Positions 7,849 through 16,084 of a DNA stretch of 64,000 bases are shown here, piece after piece. This stretch comes from Mycolicibacterium wolinskyi (GTDB taxonomy: Bacteria > Actinomycetota > Actinomycetes > Mycobacteriales > Mycobacteriaceae), in NCBI RefSeq assembly GCF_002101965.1, contig NZ_LQQA01000023.1, forward strand, positions 62,001-126,000, read 5' to 3'. The position numbers and the translations under genes are program-made. Under the pieces are notes generated by a model. That model was not told the DNA's origin. It ran no database searches and saw only the letters and a list, made by a program, of their open reading frames with translations. Every line of letters begins with the position of its first letter. The first letter of the stretch is position 1.

Positions 7849-8635
7849 CCGGGTTGATGCCAGGGCGCTCCTGACCCACCGGGGCGTGGTCCATGCGCTG
7901 CATCTCCTCACGCTCGCCCTGCAGTTCGCGCATGCGCTCTTCGCTCATGATGCCCGACTGCACGGGAGCCTTCTCACCGGTCTCCGGGGCTCCGGCCCCG
8001 GCCGGTGCCGCTCCTTCCGGTGCTTCGCCCGCTTGGGCCGCACCGGCATTGGCGCCCTGCGCGGCCGCCGCCGCGGCGCCGCCGCCCGCTCCGGCGGCGC
8101 CTTGCGTGGCGGTCTGCACAATGCCCTGAACACCCTGGAACACCTGCTGCGGCATCTGGCCGAGAGCCTGGGCCATACCCTGCAGCGGCTGGGTGACGCC
8201 TTGCATCATCTGGCCGGCAATCTGGCCGAACTGGCCCATCATCTGGCCGGCGGACTGGGCGCCGCCGTCCTGACCACCTGCGCCCGGCGCGCCTCCGGCC
8301 GCACTCGGCGCACCGGCGGCGCCCTCCATCTGCTGGGCCTGCGCCTTGAGCTTGTCGGCCGAGGCCATGTCACCACGCTCATAGGCCTGGGCAGCCTGCC
8401 GGAGCAGATCGGAGATCTTGGCGGACGCGGACTGCGTCGCACCCATGGCGCTGCCACGCGCCGATTGCGCTGCGTCGAACGCGGTCTGCATCGGGTGGCC
8501 GATCGTGCCGTGGCTGTTCAGGACCGTGGAGACGCCCGGGGCGCTGTTGATGAAGTTGCCGACGTCAGTGCTGAGATCGGTCAGCTGCTGCTGCCAGGTG
8601 TTCATGGCGCCGGTGTTGGCGACGAACTGGTTCAT
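7838..8635 (-). CDS. EspC-like ESX/type VII secretion-associated protein
   Basis: 265 residues. The N-terminal about 100 residues resemble the helical EspC/WXG100-like fold (NTWQQQLTDLSTDVGNF, then ISDLLRQAAQAYERGD). YERGD fits YxxxD, the C-terminal-helix signal of type VII substrates. The rest (about 115-265) is low complexity, rich in Gly, Ala, Gln and Pro. No signal peptide or lipobox is seen. It is downstream of the hydrolase/lipoprotein pair on the same strand, 88 bp after the lipoprotein stop, so it may belong to that module as a chaperone-like partner or substrate. No ESX membrane components are in the window; secretion is inference. Confidence 0.65.
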   Translation of the reverse strand: MNQFVANTGAMNTWQQQLTDLSTDVGNFINSAPGVSTVLNSHGTIGHPMQTAFDAAQSARGSAMGATQSASAKISDLLRQAAQAYERGDMASADKLKAQAQQMEGAAGAPSAAGGAPGAGGQDGGAQSAGQMMGQFGQIAGQMMQGVTQPLQGMAQALGQMPQQVFQGVQGIVQTATQGAAGAGGGAAAAAAQGANAGAAQAGEAPEGAAPAGAGAPETGEKAPVQSGIMSEERMRELQGEREEMQRMDHAPVGQERPGINPVNL

Positions 8636-8723
8636 CGAAGCCCCTTGTCATGCGTCGAGCTCATGCGGTCTAGCTAAGGATTTTACGGTCGGTACGGGTG
8701 GGTGCCGTGCGGAAGTTCCTGCG

Positions 8724-9341
8724 TTATTCGGGCGGTAGCTGGCCGGGTGGCAGATCCACGACGCTCTGCAGGAGAAAGCAGTCTCCGGTGATGTTGAGCG
8801 TGGCGAACTTGGATTGGCCGAGGTTGAATTCGTAGCCGTTGCCCTGTATGTCGAAGTCGCGCTTGGCCTGCTCGTTGAACAGCGATGATTCCCCGGTCGC
8901 ACCGTATTGGGCGGCTTCTTCGCGAACGACGTCGTTCGCAACGGCGAACTCTTCGGTGCTGAACGTCCTGCCGAATTTGACGGAGTCGGACATCGGACGT
9001 TTTGCGATATCGCCGGTGAGTTTCTCGCACGGTAGTCCGCTCGCCTTCACCTGCTGGACGTTGGGGTCGTCGCTGAACTTCCACGTCTGGCCGGGGACAG
9101 CGGCAACGATGCGTTCGGCGATGACTTTCGCGGTGGCGTTGAGGCGCTCGCGGGCCTGCTCGTATGAGCCCTTCTCGCGCATGCTGTCGATGAGCTTGAC
9201 CGCTTCCTCACCCTTGACGGTCTTGGACTCGTATGGATTCTCGGTCATGGAACAGCCGCCTATCACCATGGATGTGGACACCAGAAAAGTCAGCGCGATC
9301 GCGTGACGCCGCGCTGATCGAGCCCGCCGCCGGCTCACCAT
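8724..9341 (-). CDS. LppA-family lipoprotein
   Basis: 205 residues. The N-terminus is basic (RRRARSARR), followed by a hydrophobic stretch and the lipobox VIGGC near residue 29, giving a predicted envelope lipoprotein. The following NPYESKTVKGEEAV and the overall architecture match the mycobacterial LppA/LppB/LppV group, of unknown function. Its ATG lies inside the end of the DUF1023 hydrolase gene (7-bp overlap), so translation is probably coupled. In M. tuberculosis lppV also sits by a large hydrolase-like gene and a WXG-like gene (recalled organisation). A lipoprotein coupled to a candidate secreted hydrolase suggests an immunity or tethering role, which is untested. Confidence 0.8.
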   Translation of the reverse strand: MVSRRRARSARRHAIALTFLVSTSMVIGGCSMTENPYESKTVKGEEAVKLIDSMREKGSYEQARERLNATAKVIAERIVAAVPGQTWKFSDDPNVQQVKASGLPCEKLTGDIAKRPMSDSVKFGRTFSTEEFAVANDVVREEAAQYGATGESSLFNEQAKRDFDIQGNGYEFNLGQSKFATLNITGDCFLLQSVVDLPPGQLPPE

Positions 9342-10915
9342 GTGAGGCGTCCTTCCGGCGGTGTTGCCTTCACGGTGAGATCCGGGCGGTCGAGCAGGAT
9401 TGCCGCCAGGTTGTAGCCAGTCATTCGATCTCCTGCGTTTTGGGGATACTCCGAGTGTCCGGACGCTCCGGTCTTGGATTCATAGTCCGCGATAGGTGTG
9501 TTGCCGGCATCGGTTTCCAGGTGCTCGAACCGATACCGAAGGTGTCCGTCGCCTTCTCGGATGATGTCGTTCGGGTCCGACCCCCACCCGTGCAGCGGCG
9601 CGAGTGCCCCGATCGTATTGATCGGGTCGTCTGGCGCGGACATCACGAAGAAGTTGTCGTCGGTCATCCCGAGTTCTGCCGGGGTGTCGGCCTGGAAGCC
9701 GGGGGAACCGTACAGGACAGCGTTGTCGAGGTACTGGCTGGCGCCTTCCTTCATGGCGATGCCCGACGTCAACGAGCCGTAGGAGTGTCCGAACAGGGCG
9801 GTGGTCTGGCCCGGGTTCCGGGAGGCGGCGTCGAGGTCGTGCAGGAACGAGGTGAGTTTCGGTGCCCCTGCCTGAGCGAGATCATCGTTGAGTACCGATG
9901 ACTGGCCGAGGTTGAGCGGGGGTTGGTAGCCGACCCACGACACGGTCGCGATGTTCGTGCTCTCGCCCTCGCGTTCGGCGATCTCGATCGCTTCGTTGCG
10001 AAGCGCGGCGGCTTCACCCGTCATCCCCGCAACAGCGTCGCGGGTCGTGCTCCCCACCCCGGGAACGGTCACCGACACGTGGTCGGCCTTGAACGGGTCA
10101 CCGACGGACGTGGCCGCGGGAATCATCTGCGAGGGATCAGCGGGCTTCTCCAGGTAGACGAGATGCGAGCCGTCAACCTTGAGGGCTTCCTCGATGGCGG
10201 CGATGTCGGCGAGCCGATCGGTCTTGACCTGCCCGTCGGGAAGCTGCTCGTATTCCTGCCGCATCTGATCCAGCAGTGCCCGGTTGGCGTTGTCGACGGC
10301 TTCGATGTCGCCCGACGACATATCGGTCTTGGTTTCGTCTCCTTCGCCGTCCCGCTCCTCTTCATCGGTGAGCATGTCGGCGTCACCGGGTTTCTTGTCC
10401 CCATCCGGCCCGAATTTCTGTTCGGTGAGCGTGTCGTACTCGCCCTTGAGTTTGTCGACGTTGCCTTTGATGGTCGTCATGTCGTCGGTCGCCGATTTGA
10501 CGATGTTGTCGACCTTGGTGATGCCTTCTTTGGCGATGGGCACCAACTTGTTCTCACGGTCTTGGGCTGACGTGGCGGGCAGCGAGTCGACCATGCTCTC
10601 GACCCAGCTTTTGGCGGTGTCGAGGTTGGTCCGTCCGACATTAACGACGTCGGCGGCCTTTTTGACCTCGCCGGCCATCTTTTTGTCGAGCTCGGCGAGC
10701 TTCTCGTACACCGCGGCGTGTTCTTTGTTGGCCGCGGCGTAGGCCTGGGATCCGGAGCCTTGCCAGCGGTCATCGGGTGCGGCGGCTTCGACGCTGGCCT
10801 TCATCTGCATGAGGCGTGAGCTGCCGTCGAACTGGGAGCCGTCGTCGGGAGTGCCTTGCCCAAAGGTCTCACGGGCCTTGTTCCACGTCGAGTAGAACCC
10901 GTCAAGCGCACCCAC
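9335..10915 (-). CDS. WXG-motif N-terminal domain fused to DUF1023 alpha/beta hydrolase
   Basis: 526 residues from a GTG at 10915, preceded by SD GGAGGT at 6-nt spacing; a TTG 30 nt earlier is less likely. The N-terminal helical region (about 1-190) carries a WXG-type turn (DDRWQGSGSQAY) and long charged helices, like LXG/WXG effectors of type VII secretion. The C-terminal DUF1023 domain (about 300-520) has the nucleophile elbow LFGHSYGSLTSG with Ser378. No signal peptide is seen. Likely substrates are esters or lipids, but the specificity of DUF1023 enzymes is not established. The stop overlaps the lipoprotein start, and an EspC-like gene follows. Confidence 0.8.
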   Translation of the reverse strand: MGALDGFYSTWNKARETFGQGTPDDGSQFDGSSRLMQMKASVEAAAPDDRWQGSGSQAYAAANKEHAAVYEKLAELDKKMAGEVKKAADVVNVGRTNLDTAKSWVESMVDSLPATSAQDRENKLVPIAKEGITKVDNIVKSATDDMTTIKGNVDKLKGEYDTLTEQKFGPDGDKKPGDADMLTDEEERDGEGDETKTDMSSGDIEAVDNANRALLDQMRQEYEQLPDGQVKTDRLADIAAIEEALKVDGSHLVYLEKPADPSQMIPAATSVGDPFKADHVSVTVPGVGSTTRDAVAGMTGEAAALRNEAIEIAEREGESTNIATVSWVGYQPPLNLGQSSVLNDDLAQAGAPKLTSFLHDLDAASRNPGQTTALFGHSYGSLTSGIAMKEGASQYLDNAVLYGSPGFQADTPAELGMTDDNFFVMSAPDDPINTIGALAPLHGWGSDPNDIIREGDGHLRYRFEHLETDAGNTPIADYESKTGASGHSEYPQNAGDRMTGYNLAAILLDRPDLTVKATPPEGRLTW

Positions 10916-10985
10916 ACTGCCACCTCCACAGTCTGTGCGATCCAACCAAGCTTATGGCCGGGTGGCGAACGCTCGACGCAGGAAT

Positions 10986-13064
10986 TCAGGCCGTGGCTTG
11001 ACGGGCGGCGTCGTCGGCGGCAGCCCCGAACCCATGGTCGCGATAGCGCGCGGACACCGCCAGAAGCGCGGCACGGTCGCCGTCGGCCAACGCGCGGGCA
11101 TGGTCTCGGGTGAGTTTTCCGAAGAGACAGTCCATGTCGATGCGGGCCAGCCCGTCGACCGCGCGGGCATCGCCCAACCGGACGGCGTCGTGCAGGGCCC
11201 GTAGCGCGATGGCCTGCTGTCCGCCGCGTTCGGCCGCTTTGACGGCATCGCGCGCCGCCGAGATGGCGCCCGTGGAATCCTTGCGCGCGAAGCTGGTCCA
11301 GGCCCGCGCCAACGACAGCTCCGGCGCGAACAGCATCGACTTCAAGCCGTGGCGGGATTCCGCGCGTGACAACGCCTTCACCGCTTCCACCGGCATACCG
11401 CGTTGAGCGAGTGCCTGCGCCAACAGCATCCACGCCAGCGGCCCCCAGGAGTATCCGGTCGGCGCCAAAGCGCTTGTCGCCCTTCGCAGCAGCGTCACCG
11501 CCTCTTCGAGCTCACCACGGACCATCAGCACATCGGCCACCAGTACGTCGCCGATGGCCCGGCCCGGCTGCAGCAGCTGTGCGAAATCGGTCAGCTGTCG
11601 CGCCAGCGCCTGCGCCCGGCCCAACTCACCGGCGAGGATGAGCGTCGTCGTCTGACCGAACCCACTCGTGAACCGCAGCAGCCCCGGGTGGCCGGCGTCG
11701 ATCGCCCGCTGCGCCATCGCGTCGACCTCACCGAACCGGCCGATCCGGGCGCAGCTCAACGCAGCGGCAGAGGCCGCCCACCCGATCGCGGTGTCGTCGG
11801 CGGCAGGGGAGGCCAGCACGCCGGCGGCGATCTCCGACGCGCGTTGCGGTGCACCGGAATTCATCGCGAACGTGGCCGAGAGCGCGTCCAGGGTCACGCG
11901 GGCGCACGGCGACGACACCCGATTGCTGGTGGCCCGAAGAAACGCGGTGGCCCGCTCGGGTTCCGACAGCATCCAGAACTGGTTGGCCGCCCGCGGCAGT
12001 GCCCACGCCATCAGCTCCGATTCACTCAACGCGGCCGGATCGACTTCGGCGAGCACGGCGTCGGCCTCCCGCCCGCGGCCCTGCCAAGCCAGCGCGTACG
12101 CGAGCGTCATCCGCGCCTCGAAACCCCCGTCGGCGGCCACCGCGGCCCGGCCGAGCCGCTCGCTCAACTCCAGATCGCCGAGCCGTAGCGCCTCGGCGCC
12201 CGCCGCGGTGAGGTCGGCGGCAGGGAACGCCACGTCGCTGTCGAGGGCCAGCACCGCGAGCCGCAGCCGGTCGACCACCCCGGCGGTCGGCTTGGCGGCC
12301 ATCCGTTCGACCAGTCCGGTGCGCAGGCGACGCAAACCCGGCCCGCCCACCACCGCGCGGACCGCGTCGAGAAACAGCGGATGCGCGCAGTGAACCATCC
12401 CGTCGTCGACTCGCACCGCCCCGGACTCGCATGCCCGCTCAACGGCATCCGGGCCCGCCAACGCCGTCACATCCGACAGCGGCAGCGGATCGTGCACGGC
12501 GAGATATTGCAGCGTGTGCATGGCACCGGCCGGGAGATCGGCGATGAAGGCCGACACCTGCTCGGCGAGCCGGACGTCATCGTGTCCCGCGGGCTGCACT
12601 TCGATGCGGCTCAGCAATCCGTCGTTCCACAGCGCCGCCACCTCGTCGGGCACCGGCCGTTCGGCCGAGGCGGTGACGACGAGCTTCGCGGCGCCGCTGA
12701 CGGCCAGCTGGTACACCAGCGCGGCCGACAGCCGGTCGAGCAGATGCGCGTCGTCGACCACCACGAGCAGGTCCGAACCGAGTGAATCCCGGGCGGCGCG
12801 CAACACATCGGCGGTCCTGCCGGCCGCCGGGACGTCGATCAGATGCGCGACCGCCGCGAACGGAATGGCGGCCCCCGACTCGGTGCCCGAAACCCAGACG
12901 ACCCGGTGGAAGTCCGGGCCTATCCATTCCGCGGCGGTGCGGGCCAGGAACGTCTTGCCGACCCCGTCCGGTCCCAGCAGAACGGCTCCGGAGCGCTTTC
13001 GCAGGCCGGCTTCGACGCCGTCCAGGGCTCGGTCGTGGGGTGCGATCACCCAATCGACTGGCAT
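10986..13064 (-). CDS. STAND/AAA-type ATPase, LuxR-like without HTH (Rv1204c-like)
   Basis: 692 residues. The N-terminal P-loop ATPase has Walker A GPDGVGKT near residue 33 and Walker B LLVVVDDAHLLD near 100, as in MalT/LuxR large ATPases. A long alpha-helical repeat region rich in Ala and Leu (about 220-680) looks TPR-like. The C-terminus ends ADDAARQATA with no LuxR helix-turn-helix, so it may act as a signalling scaffold or bind another regulator. Location beside the LOG-family gene matches Rv1204c/Rv1205 of M. tuberculosis. ATG at 13064; 77 bp separate it from the divergent LOG gene. Confidence 0.8.
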   Translation of the reverse strand: MPVDWVIAPHDRALDGVEAGLRKRSGAVLLGPDGVGKTFLARTAAEWIGPDFHRVVWVSGTESGAAIPFAAVAHLIDVPAAGRTADVLRAARDSLGSDLLVVVDDAHLLDRLSAALVYQLAVSGAAKLVVTASAERPVPDEVAALWNDGLLSRIEVQPAGHDDVRLAEQVSAFIADLPAGAMHTLQYLAVHDPLPLSDVTALAGPDAVERACESGAVRVDDGMVHCAHPLFLDAVRAVVGGPGLRRLRTGLVERMAAKPTAGVVDRLRLAVLALDSDVAFPAADLTAAGAEALRLGDLELSERLGRAAVAADGGFEARMTLAYALAWQGRGREADAVLAEVDPAALSESELMAWALPRAANQFWMLSEPERATAFLRATSNRVSSPCARVTLDALSATFAMNSGAPQRASEIAAGVLASPAADDTAIGWAASAAALSCARIGRFGEVDAMAQRAIDAGHPGLLRFTSGFGQTTTLILAGELGRAQALARQLTDFAQLLQPGRAIGDVLVADVLMVRGELEEAVTLLRRATSALAPTGYSWGPLAWMLLAQALAQRGMPVEAVKALSRAESRHGLKSMLFAPELSLARAWTSFARKDSTGAISAARDAVKAAERGGQQAIALRALHDAVRLGDARAVDGLARIDMDCLFGKLTRDHARALADGDRAALLAVSARYRDHGFGAAADDAARQATA

Positions 13065-13141
13065 GCTGCCGAATCTAGTCGGGGACTCGATGGCATCCGG
13101 CCGGAAATCGCTCGTTCACCCAGAACCCTTAGGTTGGATGA

Positions 13142-13696
13142 GTGTCAGCTGTATTCGACCGCCAGTGGGCGGTGTGTGTGTATTGCGCGTCCGGCCCGAC
13201 GCACCCTGAACTGCTCGCATTGGCCGGCCAGGTGGGTTCGGCAATCGCCGAGCGGGGCTGGACCCTGGTCTCCGGTGGCGGCAACGTCTCGGCCATGGGG
13301 GCGGTGGCCCGTGGTGCCCGTTCCAAGGGCGGTCGCACCGTCGGCGTGATTCCCAAGGCGCTCGTGCACCGCGAGCTGGCCGACGTCGACGCCGCCGAAC
13401 TCGTCGTCACCGACACCATGCGCGAACGCAAGAAGGAGATGGAGGACCGCTCCGACGCGTTCATCGCGCTGCCCGGTGGCATCGGCACGCTCGAGGAGTT
13501 CTTCGAAGCGTGGACGGCCGGCTACCTGGGTATGCACGACAAGCCGTTGATCCTGCTCGACCCGTTCGGGCACTACGACGGGCTGTTGACGTGGCTGCGC
13601 GGTCTGGCCGATACCGGCTATGTTTCGCCGGGTGCGCTGGACCGGCTCGTGGTGGTGTCCGATGTGGACGCCGCGCTCGACGCCTGCGCGCCGTAG
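13142..13696 (+). CDS. LOG-family cytokinin riboside 5'-monophosphate phosphoribohydrolase
   Basis: 184 residues. The LOG signature is clear: VYCASG near residue 12, GGGNVSAMG near 42, and the catalytic PGGIGTLEE with upstream MRERKKEM near 95-115. Family enzymes cleave cytokinin nucleotides to free bases; the M. tuberculosis orthologue Rv1205 makes cytokinins, whose aldehyde breakdown products matter in proteasome-defective cells. GTG at 13142 is preceded by TAGGTT (13130-13135) with 6 nt between and no SD, suggesting leaderless translation. It is divergent from the STAND ATPase and followed by fadD6. Confidence 0.9.
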   Translation: MSAVFDRQWAVCVYCASGPTHPELLALAGQVGSAIAERGWTLVSGGGNVSAMGAVARGARSKGGRTVGVIPKALVHRELADVDAAELVVTDTMRERKKEMEDRSDAFIALPGGIGTLEEFFEAWTAGYLGMHDKPLILLDPFGHYDGLLTWLRGLADTGYVSPGALDRLVVVSDVDAALDACAP

Positions 13697-13782
13697 GCAG
13701 AACCGGCGGTAACGCCGAGCGCGGCGCGTGGTTAAGGTGTTGCCCACATCGACGGCCACACAGCGTGGAGGGGACCCAGCGC

Positions 13783-15564
13783 ATGACCGACCAGAAACCG
13801 GGCACCAGGAGCAGTGTCGGGCTGCTCGACATCGCCACCCAGGTACCGAGCCTGATCATGGACGCTCCGGTCATCCTGCGTGGAGTGCTCACGGGCTTTC
13901 TGGCCAGACCGACGACCAAGACGTCGATCGGCGAGGTCTTCCAGGAGCGTGCCGCCCAGTACGCCGACCGGGTCTTCATCAAGTTCGGTGACGAGCGGCT
14001 GACCTACAAGCAGGCCAACGAGACGGTCAACCGCTATGCCGCTGTGTTGGCCGCGCGCGGTGTGGGCCACGGCGACGTGGTGGGGGTGATGCTGCGCAAC
14101 TCGCCCGACGCGGTGCTGTTGATGCTCGCGATCGTCAAGTGCGGTGCGGTCGCAGGCATGCTGAATTACCACCAGCGCGGCAAGGTGCTGGCGCACAGCA
14201 TCGGCTTGCTCAGCGCGACGGCCATGGTCGCGGAATCCGACCTCGTCGACCCGATCAACGAATCCGGCGCCGAGACAGCGGGTCTGATGACGGTCGAGGA
14301 GCTGCAGCGGCTCGCGGCCACCGCGCCGACCGGTAACCCGGCCAGCGCGTCGGCCGTGCTGGCCAAGGACAAGGCGTTCTACATCTTCACGTCCGGCACC
14401 ACCGGCATGCCCAAGGCCAGTGTCATGACGCACTACCGGTGGCTGCGCGCGCTGGCCGGGTTCGGCGGCATCGGGCTGCGGCTGCACAGCAACGACACCC
14501 TGTACTGCTGCCTGCCGCTCTATCACAACAACGCGCTGACGGTGTCGGTCGGCTCCGTGCTGAATTCGGGTGCTGCTCTGGCCCTTGGCAAGTCGTTCTC
14601 CGCGTCGCGCTTCTGGGACGAGGTGATCGACTACGGCGCGACCGCGTTCGTCTACATCGGGGAGATCTGCGGATATCTGCTCAACCAGCCGCCGAAGCCG
14701 ACCGACCGCGCGCACAAGGTGCGCGTGATCATCGGGAACGGTTTGCGGCCGGCGATCTGGGACGAGTTCACCGAGCGGTTCGGCATCGACCGCGTGTGTG
14801 AGTTCTACGGCGCCAGTGAGGGAAACACCGCGTTCGTCAACGTGTTCAACGTGTCGAAATCGACCGGCATCTGCCCGAGCCCGGTCGTCTTCGTCGAGTA
14901 CGACCCCGACAGCGGTGAGCCGGCGCGTGGTCCCGACGGCCGGCTGCGCAAGGTGAAATCCGGTGAGCCGGGCCTGATGCTGTCCAAAGTCAATGCGCTG
15001 CAGCCGTTCGACGGCTACACCGACTCGTCGGCGACCGAGAAGAAGTTGGTGCGCAACGCTTTCAAGGACGGCGACGTCTGGTTCAACACCGGCGACCTGA
15101 TGCGGTCGCAGGGTTTCGGCCACGCCGCGTTCGCCGACCGGCTCGGCGACACGTTCCGCTGGAAGGGTGAGAACGTCGCCACCACCGAGGTGGAGGCCGC
15201 CGTCGCGAGCAGTCCGCTGGTCGAGGAGTGCACCGTATTCGGTGTCGAGGTGCCCGGCGCAGGCGGGCGCGCGGGCATGGCCGCGGTGCAGCTCAAGGAG
15301 GGCAAGGAGTTCGACGGCAAGGCGCTTGCCAAGGCGTTCTACGACCACCTGCCGCCATACGCGGTGCCGCTGTTCGTGCGCGTCGTCGGCGAGCTCGCCC
15401 ACACCTCGACGTTCAAGAGCCAGAAGGTCGACCTCCGCAAGGAGGGTTTCGGATCGGAGGTCTCCGATCCGCTGTATGTCCTTGCCGGCCGCGACGAGGG
15501 GTACGTGCCGTTCTACGACGAGTACCCCGAGGAAGTCACGGCCGGCAAGCGGCCCAAGAACTAG
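13783..15564 (+). CDS. fadD6: fatty-acid--CoA ligase FadD6
   Basis: 593 residues of the very-long-chain acyl-CoA synthetase (FATP-like) group, close to the 597 of M. tuberculosis FadD6. It activates fatty acids to acyl-CoA via acyl-AMP. The P-loop-like motif IFTSGTTGMPKASVMTH lies near residue 200, the adenine motif EFYGASEGN near 345, and the A8 loop DRLGDTFRWKGENVATTEVE near 450. ATG at 13783 follows GTGGAGGGGAC; a longer in-frame upstream ORF overlaps the LOG gene and is not used. A TAAGGT hexamer at 13733-13738 may be the -10. It is convergent with the SnoaL gene, 8 bp apart. Confidence 0.92.
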   Translation: MTDQKPGTRSSVGLLDIATQVPSLIMDAPVILRGVLTGFLARPTTKTSIGEVFQERAAQYADRVFIKFGDERLTYKQANETVNRYAAVLAARGVGHGDVVGVMLRNSPDAVLLMLAIVKCGAVAGMLNYHQRGKVLAHSIGLLSATAMVAESDLVDPINESGAETAGLMTVEELQRLAATAPTGNPASASAVLAKDKAFYIFTSGTTGMPKASVMTHYRWLRALAGFGGIGLRLHSNDTLYCCLPLYHNNALTVSVGSVLNSGAALALGKSFSASRFWDEVIDYGATAFVYIGEICGYLLNQPPKPTDRAHKVRVIIGNGLRPAIWDEFTERFGIDRVCEFYGASEGNTAFVNVFNVSKSTGICPSPVVFVEYDPDSGEPARGPDGRLRKVKSGEPGLMLSKVNALQPFDGYTDSSATEKKLVRNAFKDGDVWFNTGDLMRSQGFGHAAFADRLGDTFRWKGENVATTEVEAAVASSPLVEECTVFGVEVPGAGGRAGMAAVQLKEGKEFDGKALAKAFYDHLPPYAVPLFVRVVGELAHTSTFKSQKVDLRKEGFGSEVSDPLYVLAGRDEGYVPFYDEYPEEVTAGKRPKN

Positions 15565-15572
15565 GCGGCCCG

Positions 15573-16073
15573 TCAGGGCGCCGGTGACACCCGCTTCCAC
15601 AGATCGTCGAATGCGATGGAGTCGAAGAATGCCGACGCCTTGACGATCTTGTCCTCACGCAGGGTCAGAAACCACGCGTAGGTGTTGCGGTACGGCAGCC
15701 CGTCGCGAGCCGTGCCTTCGGCGTCGAAGAACACGATCACGGTGTCGCCGTCGGTGTACATGTCGCGAATGGTCGGGATCAGCCGCTGTGACATCCGCGC
15801 GTTGAACGGCGCGATGACGTTGTCGATGAAGTCAGCCTTGCTCGTATAGACCCGGGAAGCAACGGAATTGCCGACGATCTCCCATGTCACGTCCTGGGCG
15901 AGGGAGTCATACGGGCTGCCCGTTCCGTTTGCCCAGGCATCGAAGCCGGCCCGTACGGTGGCGAGGTTGGACGATTCGACGGCGTCATATGGTTGTGCCA
16001 TTGCGGTTCCCATCGGCAGTGTGAACATCAAGGCAAGGGCCACAGCCAGGCCCAGCCGGATTCTGTTGAGCAT
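15573..16073 (-). CDS. exported SnoaL/NTF2-like protein
   Basis: 166 residues. The N-terminus is a Sec signal peptide (basic LNRIR, hydrophobic core LAVALALMFTLPMG, cleavage near TAMAQ at about 26). The mature part is a SnoaL-like NTF2 fold (VRAGFDAWANG near 40, DVTWEIVG near 62, MYTDGDTVIVFFDAEG near 107, FFDSIAFDDLW near the end). ATG at 16073 has SD GAGGAAA. It follows the alcohol dehydrogenase gene by 11 bp and is probably co-transcribed. Such folds serve as isomerases, hydrolases or ligand-binding proteins; activity here is unknown. Confidence 0.82.
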   Translation of the reverse strand: MLNRIRLGLAVALALMFTLPMGTAMAQPYDAVESSNLATVRAGFDAWANGTGSPYDSLAQDVTWEIVGNSVASRVYTSKADFIDNVIAPFNARMSQRLIPTIRDMYTDGDTVIVFFDAEGTARDGLPYRNTYAWFLTLREDKIVKASAFFDSIAFDDLWKRVSPAP

Positions 16074-16084
16074 CAACTGTTTCC

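Noticed and set aside
13732..15600. 622-codon ORF antisense to fadD6
   Set aside because: GC-rich antisense shadow with no domain character; FadD6 motifs are clear on the plus strand.
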